Assembly: GCA_035256645.1 (NCBI GenBank)
Contig: DATEXU010000281.1
Coordinates: 1 to 16,104, forward strand
Direction of reading: 5' to 3'
Length of the DNA: 16,104 nt
Source of the DNA: G026625185 sp035256645
GTDB taxonomy: Bacteria > Desulfobacterota > WTBG01 > JAGOGO01
The notes beneath the pieces are model-generated. The model was not told the origin of the DNA and did no database searches. It worked only from the letters and a program-made list of their open reading frames with translations. Positions 7,614 through 13,657 of this stretch are shown one piece after another (position 1 is the stretch's first letter; each line of letters starts with the position of its first letter). Both the position numbers and the translations under genes were made by a program.

Positions 7614-10600
7614 ATGGATAGTCAATTAGGTTTATTCAGTAAACCACCAAAGAATCCCTCCCAATATAGTGCGGTGAAGATATCGCTCGCTTCACCAGAG
7701 CTGATTCGCTCGTGGTCCCATGGGGAAGTAAAAAAACCCGAGACGATAAATTATCGGACTTTTAAACCAGAGCGAGAGGGGCTTTTCTGCGCCAAAATTT
7801 TCGGACCCGTTAAAGATTACGAGTGTAATTGCGGCAAATATAAGCGTTTAAAACATCGAGGTGTGGTGTGTGAAAAGTGTGGTGTGGAAGTCATTTCCTC
7901 CCAGGTGAGACGCGAACGAATGGGGCATATTGAGCTTGCGTCCCCTGTCGCCCATATCTGGTTTCTCCGAAGTCTCCCGAGCCGCATTGGGGCAGTCCTT
8001 GATATGACCCTTCGGGAGCTGGAAAAGGTTCTTTATTTTGAATCGTATGTGGTTATTGACCCTGGAGATGCTCCATTAAAAAAAGGAGAACTTGTTTTCG
8101 AGGAGAAATACCTTAAGCTCCGAAGCGAACATGGAGAAGGATTTATTGTGGGAATGGGGGGGGAAGCTATCCGAACCCTTCTTAAAGAGATTGACCTCGG
8201 AAAGCTTTCTGAGGCCTTGCGGTCGGAAATGAAAGCAACCTCTTCGGATGCTAAAAAGAAGAAAATGGCTAAACGTCTCAAAGTGGTGAATGCTTTTCTT
8301 AATTCGGGGAATCGGCCGGAATGGATGATCTTAGAGGTTATCCCGGTTATTCCTCCCGACCTCAGACCCTTGGTTCCCTTGGATGGAGGGAGGTTTGCGG
8401 CTTCAGATTTAAATGATCTTTATCGTCGGGTTTGTAATCGCAATAATCGCCTTAAACGGCTCCAAGAGCTTGATGCTCCGGAGATTATTATTCGCAACGA
8501 AAAACGGATGCTTCAGGAAGCAGTCGATGTTCTTTTTGATAACGGAAGAAGAGGCAAGATCGTGACCGGCCGGAACAAGCGACCATTAAAGTCCCTAAGC
8601 GATATGCTTAAAGGAAAACAAGGCCGCTTTCGACAAAATTTATTGGGTAAACGGGTAGACTATTCGGGCCGTTCGGTCATCGTGATCGGCCCGGAGTTGC
8701 GATTGCATCAGTGCGGGCTACCCAAAAAAATGGCGCTCGAACTTTTTAAACCCTTTGTGTACCACCAACTGATTGCTCAAGGTTATGTCACAAATATCAA
8801 AAGCGCCAAAAAAATGGTAGAAAAAGAGACTCCAGAAGTGTGGGATATTCTGGAAGGGGTTGTTTATGAGTACCCTATTATGCTCAACCGTGCTCCAACC
8901 TTACACCGTTTAGGCATTCAAGCCTTTGAACCAATCTTGATTGAGGGAAAAGCGATTCAGATTCACCCACTGGTATGCTCGGCATTTAATGCGGATTTTG
9001 ATGGCGACCAGATGGCAGTTCACGTGCCGCTTTCGGTTGAGGCTCAGATTGAAGCGCGGGTGCTGATGATGTCAACCAACAATATACTTTCTCCTGCTAA
9101 TGGGAAACCAATCATTGTTCCAACGCAGGATATTGTTCTTGGTCTTTATTATCTTACCCGACAGCAAGAAACAGGAAAAGGTGAAATAAAGGAAAAAACC
9201 TATGCTAATCGTTCTGAGGTAAGTGAGGATTACGAAAAAGGGATCGTATTGCTCAACAACCAGATTAAGATAAAGGAACTTGGTTTAATACCAGGCAGCC
9301 CCCATGATTTGCCCGGGGAAGTGAAAAAGAACCTTGCGGATAAAAGCATCTCGCTGATGGTAGCTCAGGTCCTTCACAAAAAAAGCTTCTTTTCTTCTCC
9401 CGCAGAAGTACGCATAGCGTATGACCAAGGAGAGGTAAAAATCCACGATGAAATCAAGGTAGTCATAAAGGGAGAAAAAGTTGACACCACGGTAGGCCGA
9501 ATAATCCTCAGTGAAATTATACCCGAGGGGATACCTTTTGAGGTAATTAACCGGGTGATGAATAAAAAAGAATTAGCTAACCTCATTGATCACTGTTACC
9601 GGATTTGTGGGAATAAACAGACGGTTATTATCTCGGATAAATTGAAAGACTTGGGTTATCAGTATGCAACGCAAGCCGGAATTTCGATTTCGATTTCGGA
9701 TATGATTATTCCGAAACGAAAAAATGCGCTTATCACTGAGGCCGAAAGAGAAGTTGAAGAAATTAAACAACAGCATAAGAATGGTCTTATTACTGATGGG
9801 GAGCGGTATAATAAAGTTGTTGATATCTGGGCGCATGTCACGGAAAAGGTCGCTCAGGAAATGCAGCAGGAGCTTACGCTCGATGCAAAAAGGGGGGGGG
9901 TGCTTAACTCCATTTTTATGATGGCTGACTCTGGTGCCAGAGGAAGTGCTCAGCAGATCCGTCAGCTTGCGGGTATGCGCGGTCTGATGGCTAAACCTTC
10001 GGGAGAAATAATTGAAACACCGATTACTGCCAATTTTCGCGAAGGTCTGAATGTGCTCCAATATTTTATCTCCACGCATGGAGCGAGGAAAGGTTTGGCT
10101 GATACTGCTCTTAAGACCGCCAATTCCGGTTATTTGACGAGACGCCTCGTTGATGTTTCCCATGACGTTATTGTCTCGGAGGATGACTGTGGTACCTTTG
10201 ACGGAATTTATGTGACACCTTTGATGGAAGGTGGCGAAGTGGTAGAGCCGATCGGGGACCGAATTCTTGGTCGGGTAACCCTTGATGATATCAAAGATCC
10301 TTATACCGGAGATATTATTGTTCGTGCCAATCAGGAGATAGACGAAAACCTAACCAAACGGATTGAAGAGGTTGGAATTGAAAGGGTAAAAATAAGGTCT
10401 GTTCTTACCTGCCGGAGCAAAACGGGTATTTGTAGTTCATGTTATGGCCGAGATCTCTCTACGGGAAAGATCGTCAACATCGGAGAGACCGTAGGGGTTA
10501 TTGCTGCTCAGTCAATTGGAGAGCCGGGAACTCAGCTCACGATGAGGACCTTCCATATCGGCGGTACCGCAAGCCGGAGAGCGGAGCAGACCACTCTTGA

Positions 10601-12671
10601 ATCAAAAATTCCCGGAAAGGTGAAATTTTCCGCTCTTAAGACGGTTCGGGGCGGCGATGGGAAGCTGGTGGTTATGAATCGGAATAGCCAAATTTTTATC
10701 GAAGGTGAGGGCCGCCGGGAACCCCATTCAATAATCTATGGTGCTAAGCTCAATGTTGAAAACGGAAAGCCGATTGAACCGGGAACCCAAATTGCCGAAT
10801 GGGACCCCTACAATACACCGATCTTAACTGATATTCCTGGCCGGGTCAGACTCCACGATATTATTGAAGGGGTTACGATGAAAGAGACGGTAGACCCCGT
10901 GAGCCAAAAAGCTACTAAAGGGATTGTTGAATCAAAGGGGCAAGATTTGCAACCCCAAATAATCGTTACTCCACCCGAAATAACTTTTACCGGCTCTTTT
11001 GAAAAAGGGCTTTTGCATATCCGGGATGAATTTGTTGATCCTGAAGGAGAGATCGCTACTGATTTAGAAGAATTGCCCAAGGAAGTCGATTTTTCTGAAA
11101 AACTTGGCAAAAAAATTTTTTACCATTCTGAGGAAAAGCTCCTTATTTTGAAGGGTGCTATTAATGAGAAGGAATTTGAAACATTAAGCTCTCTTTCTGC
11201 AGAACGAGATTATCAAAAAGCAATTACCGCTCTTTTTGCGCGCGGTCGAGATTGTGTTGAATCAATAGTCGGATACAGTCAAAACGAACTATTAACTAAC
11301 AAAAAATTATTTTTTCAGTGTATCTATGCGGAAGATGTGGAGAAGGTTCTCAGCTTTATGCGCAACCCTTCTGTGAAACAAATCGATTTTAGATTTCTCC
11401 ACCGAGAAGGTCAGGTGATAGATTTTTCATTGGGAGTAAGTGAAATCGGTCAATCTTTAGACGGGATGCCTGGGGACCTTAAGTTTTTCCCGGAACGCTT
11501 TCAAGAAAAACTTTCCTATGATGAACAAAGGACGGTGTTAAGACTAAGAGGGATTCTCACTGAAGAGGAATTTGCAGATATTACTTCATTAACTGCTGAT
11601 AGTGTTTTTAAGAAAGCATTAAAAGAGCTTTCCCAGAAAGAACCTCAGTGGTCTCTTAAAGCAAAAGAACGTTATATGTTTATCCCGGTAGGGGCAAATA
11701 TCCTGGAAGTTCCCCGAATGAAAGTAGAAGAATGTACTATTGATGGGAAAATCCGCAAGATATATTCGAACATACCAGGGAAAAGCTTTGGTGGTGCCCT
11801 CAAGATCGAAGAACGGGTGATCGAAGGTAGTTTGATTGCGAAGATTCCTCGGGAAACGACAAAAACCAAAGATATCACCGGAGGATTGCCTCGGGTGGCG
11901 GAACTCTTCGAAGCCCGGAAACCAAAAGAGGTTGCGCTGATTAGTGAAATAGATGGAGTGGTTTCTTTTGGCAAAGAGGTTAAAGGAAAAAGAAGAGTTA
12001 TTGTTACCCCTGATGTTGGCGACCTGAGAGAATACTTAGTCCCTAAAGGAAAACATATCAGTGTTCACAATGGAGATAAGATAAAGGCGGGTGAGCTTTT
12101 GATGGATGGATCCCCTAATCCCGCGGATATCCTTAACGTAAAGGGAGAACAGGAGCTTGCTAAATATTTGGTGGACGAAGTGCAGGAAGTCTATCGCCTC
12201 CAGGGAGTAAAGATTAATGATAAGCACATCGAAATCATTGTCCGCCAAATGCTTAAGCGAATAAAGATCAAAGATGAAGTCGGAGATACCAACTTTTTGG
12301 TTGGGGAACAGGTGAGCAAGGCAAAGTTTGAAGAGGAAAATGAACGAGTGGTCAGAGAAGGCGGGCAACCTGCTCATGGGGAACCTTTGCTTTTGGGGAT
12401 TACCAAGGCCTCATTAAATACTGATAGTTTTATCTCTGCAGCTTCATTTCAAGAAACCACCCGGGTATTAACCCAAGCAGCTATTGAAGGAAAGGTAGAT
12501 ACCCTCGTGGGGTTAAAGGAAAACGCGATCATGGGAAGATTGATTCCGGCAGGGACCGGAATGAAACGATATCAACACGTTGATATTACAAGCAACGAAG
12601 AAGAAAAAACCATGGAAAAACCGAAAGAAGAAAAATTTATTACCGAGGAGAACGTTGATGCCTACTATTAA
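7614..12671 (+). CDS. rpoC: DNA-directed RNA polymerase subunit beta' with enlarged trigger-loop insertion
   Basis: The 1685-residue catalytic subunit of RNA polymerase, about 280 residues longer than E. coli beta'. The first zinc site is C71, C73, C86, C89; the second is C859, C933, C940, C943. The magnesium motif NADFDGD has its aspartates at 461, 463 and 465. The trigger loop carries M977 and H981 (E. coli M932 and H936). There is no large N-terminal insertion of the Thermus type. Compared with E. coli there are three length changes: about 52 residues added near 534-600, 8 removed near 885, and about 240 added inside SI3 (SI3 spans roughly 988-1417). The charged C-terminal tail overlaps rpsL. 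The reading frame is continuous and all catalytic parts are intact, so it should be functional. Confidence 0.98.
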   Translation: MDSQLGLFSKPPKNPSQYSAVKISLASPELIRSWSHGEVKKPETINYRTFKPEREGLFCAKIFGPVKDYECNCGKYKRLKHRGVVCEKCGVEVISSQVRRERMGHIELASPVAHIWFLRSLPSRIGAVLDMTLRELEKVLYFESYVVIDPGDAPLKKGELVFEEKYLKLRSEHGEGFIVGMGGEAIRTLLKEIDLGKLSEALRSEMKATSSDAKKKKMAKRLKVVNAFLNSGNRPEWMILEVIPVIPPDLRPLVPLDGGRFAASDLNDLYRRVCNRNNRLKRLQELDAPEIIIRNEKRMLQEAVDVLFDNGRRGKIVTGRNKRPLKSLSDMLKGKQGRFRQNLLGKRVDYSGRSVIVIGPELRLHQCGLPKKMALELFKPFVYHQLIAQGYVTNIKSAKKMVEKETPEVWDILEGVVYEYPIMLNRAPTLHRLGIQAFEPILIEGKAIQIHPLVCSAFNADFDGDQMAVHVPLSVEAQIEARVLMMSTNNILSPANGKPIIVPTQDIVLGLYYLTRQQETGKGEIKEKTYANRSEVSEDYEKGIVLLNNQIKIKELGLIPGSPHDLPGEVKKNLADKSISLMVAQVLHKKSFFSSPAEVRIAYDQGEVKIHDEIKVVIKGEKVDTTVGRIILSEIIPEGIPFEVINRVMNKKELANLIDHCYRICGNKQTVIISDKLKDLGYQYATQAGISISISDMIIPKRKNALITEAEREVEEIKQQHKNGLITDGERYNKVVDIWAHVTEKVAQEMQQELTLDAKRGGVLNSIFMMADSGARGSAQQIRQLAGMRGLMAKPSGEIIETPITANFREGLNVLQYFISTHGARKGLADTALKTANSGYLTRRLVDVSHDVIVSEDDCGTFDGIYVTPLMEGGEVVEPIGDRILGRVTLDDIKDPYTGDIIVRANQEIDENLTKRIEEVGIERVKIRSVLTCRSKTGICSSCYGRDLSTGKIVNIGETVGVIAAQSIGEPGTQLTMRTFHIGGTASRRAEQTTLESKIPGKVKFSALKTVRGGDGKLVVMNRNSQIFIEGEGRREPHSIIYGAKLNVENGKPIEPGTQIAEWDPYNTPILTDIPGRVRLHDIIEGVTMKETVDPVSQKATKGIVESKGQDLQPQIIVTPPEITFTGSFEKGLLHIRDEFVDPEGEIATDLEELPKEVDFSEKLGKKIFYHSEEKLLILKGAINEKEFETLSSLSAERDYQKAITALFARGRDCVESIVGYSQNELLTNKKLFFQCIYAEDVEKVLSFMRNPSVKQIDFRFLHREGQVIDFSLGVSEIGQSLDGMPGDLKFFPERFQEKLSYDEQRTVLRLRGILTEEEFADITSLTADSVFKKALKELSQKEPQWSLKAKERYMFIPVGANILEVPRMKVEECTIDGKIRKIYSNIPGKSFGGALKIEERVIEGSLIAKIPRETTKTKDITGGLPRVAELFEARKPKEVALISEIDGVVSFGKEVKGKRRVIVTPDVGDLREYLVPKGKHISVHNGDKIKAGELLMDGSPNPADILNVKGEQELAKYLVDEVQEVYRLQGVKINDKHIEIIVRQMLKRIKIKDEVGDTNFLVGEQVSKAKFEEENERVVREGGQPAHGEPLLLGITKASLNTDSFISAASFQETTRVLTQAAIEGKVDTLVGLKENAIMGRLIPAGTGMKRYQHVDITSNEEEKTMEKPKEEKFITEENVDAYY
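9213..9284 (+). repeat. RpoC internal near-duplicate, copy 1 (residues 534-557)
   Basis: This segment aligns without gaps to residues 597-620 (9402-9473): 8 of 24 residues are identical (E535, V536, Y540, G543, V545, I551, K552, G557) with many similar ones. The motif is the Y..G.V....IKV strand pair that most bacterial beta' subunits have once, before the TTVGR motif. Copy 2 is the canonical one because it runs straight into TTVGR (residues 625-629). Copy 1 and the following 40 residues look like inserted material. The match exists only at protein level; the DNA has diverged. Confidence 0.5.
9402..9473 (+). repeat. RpoC internal near-duplicate, copy 2 (residues 597-620, canonical position)
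   Basis: This is the canonical copy of the Y..G.V....IKV segment, preceded by SSPAEVRIAYDQG, which resembles many proteobacterial beta' subunits, and followed by VDTTVGR. It is the reference against which copy 1 (9213-9284) looks like a degenerate duplicate, 63 residues upstream. Confidence 0.5.
9892..9900 (+). repeat. Nine-G homopolymer inside rpoC
   Basis: Five A are followed by nine G, encoding K-R-G-G-V at residues 759-763. It lies just before the conserved ADSGARGS segment, at a surface loop that is eight residues shorter than in E. coli. The downstream frame is intact as given. An eight-G run also occurs at 8156-8163 in the same gene. Confidence 0.9.
11076..11246 (+). repeat. SI3 module, copy 1 (RpoC residues 1155-1211)
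   Basis: This module pairs with 1286-1342. From Y1170 the two copies align without a gap for 39 residues, with 13 identities including L1177, L1179, G1181, E1185, E1187, F1188, S1193, L1194, A1196, K1202, A1203 and L1207. The pattern is roughly L.L.G...E.EF..L.SL.A....KA...L. Upstream the copies also share a P..[VL].F segment, with one single-residue gap. The predicted form is a beta strand, then two helices. Confidence 0.75.
11469..11639 (+). repeat. SI3 module, copy 2 (RpoC residues 1286-1342)
   Basis: This is the second copy of the module at 11076-11246, starting 131 residues downstream. Key aligned positions are Y1302, L1309, L1311, G1313, E1317, E1319, F1320, S1325, L1326, A1328, K1334, A1335 and L1339. 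About one third identity over 39 positions with conservative changes elsewhere points to an old duplication inside the insert. Confidence 0.75.
12645..12650 (+). promoter_or_regulatory. Shine-Dalgarno site of rpsL inside the rpoC 3' end
   Basis: GAGGAG ends seven bases before the rpsL ATG at 12658 and at the same time encodes E-E of the beta' tail. It decides the rpsL start, which is further confirmed by the S12 N-terminus MPTINQLVR, and implies that ribosomes finishing rpoC pass over the rpsL start. Confidence 0.85.
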
Positions 12672-13029
12672 TCAGTTGGTGCGGTTTGGTCGGAAAAAAG
12701 TTAAGAAGAAAGTCAAAGCGCCCGCCTTGGAAAGATGTCCTCAAAAAAAGGGAGTCTGTGTTCGGGTTTACACCACCACACCTAAAAAACCAAATTCTGC
12801 TTTGAGAAAAGTAGCGCGCGTGAGACTCACGAATGGTATTGAGGTGACAACCTATATCCCGGGTGAAGGACATAACCTCCAAGAACATTCCGTAGTGCTC
12901 ATCAGGGGCGGGAGAGTAAAAGATTTGCCTGGGGTCCGCTACCACATGATTCGCGGTACTCTTGATACCATGGGGGTTGAAGACCGGAAACAAAGCCGTT
13001 CAAAATACGGAACCAAAAAACCCAAATAA
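12658..13029 (+). CDS. rpsL: 30S ribosomal protein S12
   Basis: A 123-residue decoding-centre protein that touches helix 44 and monitors codon-anticodon pairing. The start at 12658 gives MPTINQLVRFGRKK, the standard S12 N-terminus; an upstream ATG at 12580 in the same frame would add 26 residues translated from rpoC in another frame and is rejected. TTTPKKPNSALRKV (39-52) and GRVKDLPGVRYH (85-96) are intact, with K43 and K88 (counting Met) as in streptomycin-sensitive strains. D89 is the aspartate that RimO methylthiolates in species having that enzyme. It overlaps rpoC by 14 bases, suggesting translational coupling, and is followed by a 146-base gap before rpsG. Confidence 0.98.
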   Translation: MPTINQLVRFGRKKVKKKVKAPALERCPQKKGVCVRVYTTTPKKPNSALRKVARVRLTNGIEVTTYIPGEGHNLQEHSVVLIRGGRVKDLPGVRYHMIRGTLDTMGVEDRKQSRSKYGTKKPK

Positions 13030-13175
13030 GGCTTTTATATTTTCAGTGGTTGTGATGTAACGTGTTGCAAAACTTAATAAGAATAACAATAAAAAGCATT
13101 TTTTTAAGACAGGGTGAATTCCTCCGCTTTTGGCGGGGGCATTGATATTAGGACATTCATGAGGGAGATAAAGAC
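13030..13175 (+). promoter_or_regulatory. rpsL-rpsG intercistronic region, candidate S7 control site
   Basis: This 146-base gap contains no ORF. It is the longest gap between neighbouring genes in the window apart from the fusA-tuf spacer. It holds an A/T-rich first half, then a GC stem-loop at 13121-13139 (CCTCCGC with GCGGGGG, five-base loop) extendable by AAT/ATT (13117-13119 with 13141-13143) across one mismatch. No U tract follows the stem, so it is not a standard terminator. In E. coli the matching gap is the S7 binding site for translational feedback of the str operon; that this one does the same is inference. Confidence 0.45.
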
Positions 13176-13646
13176 GTGTCAAGAAGAAAGGTTGCAGCTC
13201 GAAGAGGTATTTTACCTGACCCAAAATATCATGATAGGTTGGTAGCTCAGTTTATCAATAAACTTATGGGGCGCGGGAAAAAAAGTTTAGCGGAGAGGGT
13301 TCTTTATAAAACCTTTGATATTATTGAGTCTAGAACAAAACAAGATCCGCTCAGTTTGTTTAAAACCGCTCTTGATAATGTGAAACCAATACTCCAGGTT
13401 AAGTCCCGTCGGGTGGGAGGGGCTACGTATCAGGTTCCCATGGAAGTAGGTTTTGAACGACGGCTCTCTTTAGCAATGAAATGGTTAGCAACGTATGCTC
13501 AAGGCCGGACCGAAAAATCAATGCCTGAGAAATTAGCGGCCGAGCTGCTTGATGCGGCTAATAATCGGGGGAATGCGGTTAAGAAAAGAGAAGATACTCA
13601 TAAGATGGCAGAAGCTAATAAAGCATTTGCTCATTATCGCTGGTAA
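13176..13646 (+). CDS. rpsG: 30S ribosomal protein S7
   Basis: A 156-residue primary assembly protein of the 30S head, which binds the 3' major domain of 16S rRNA and lines the E site. The start is GTG, giving MSRRKVAARRGILPDPKY, the standard S7 N-terminus, with GAGGGAG at 13161-13167. The MGRGKKSLAERVLY stretch, the QVPMEV beta-hairpin region (about residues 86-91) and the ending AEANKAFAHYRW are all typical, so the gene is complete. It sits 11 bases before fusA. In E. coli S7 is the autoregulator of this operon, which makes the structured gap upstream of interest. Confidence 0.97.
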   Translation: MSRRKVAARRGILPDPKYHDRLVAQFINKLMGRGKKSLAERVLYKTFDIIESRTKQDPLSLFKTALDNVKPILQVKSRRVGGATYQVPMEVGFERRLSLAMKWLATYAQGRTEKSMPEKLAAELLDAANNRGNAVKKREDTHKMAEANKAFAHYRW

Positions 13647-13657
13647 ACGGAATCGGT

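Larger units (their letters stand above)
10980..11708 (+). other. Lineage-specific insertion within SI3 of RpoC (residues about 1123-1365)
   Basis: On both sides the sequence follows E. coli SI3: upstream the IAEWDPYNTPILTDIPG and GQDLQP segments, downstream SNIPGKSF...EGSLIAKIPRE leading to TKDITGGLPRV. Between them are about 240 residues with no E. coli counterpart. The insert is charged, has no cysteine pairs or membrane segments, and holds two copies of a 55-residue module (11076-11246 and 11469-11639) around a middle segment (11328-11471). The boundaries are my estimate from motif alignment. Its function is unknown; SI3 in other bacteria sits on the polymerase surface near the secondary channel and moves with the trigger loop. 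Confidence 0.75.

Noticed and set aside
9681..9698. Three tandem ATTTCG hexamers in rpoC
   Set aside because: They encode I-S-I-S-I-S inside a conserved beta' segment (AGISI.ISDM). Three short units in frame are most likely coincidence of coding.
12580..12657. Upstream in-frame start for rpsL adding 26 residues
   Set aside because: The added part is rpoC coding sequence read in another frame. S12 begins MPTINQLVR in the family and GAGGAG sits at the right distance from the ATG at 12658.
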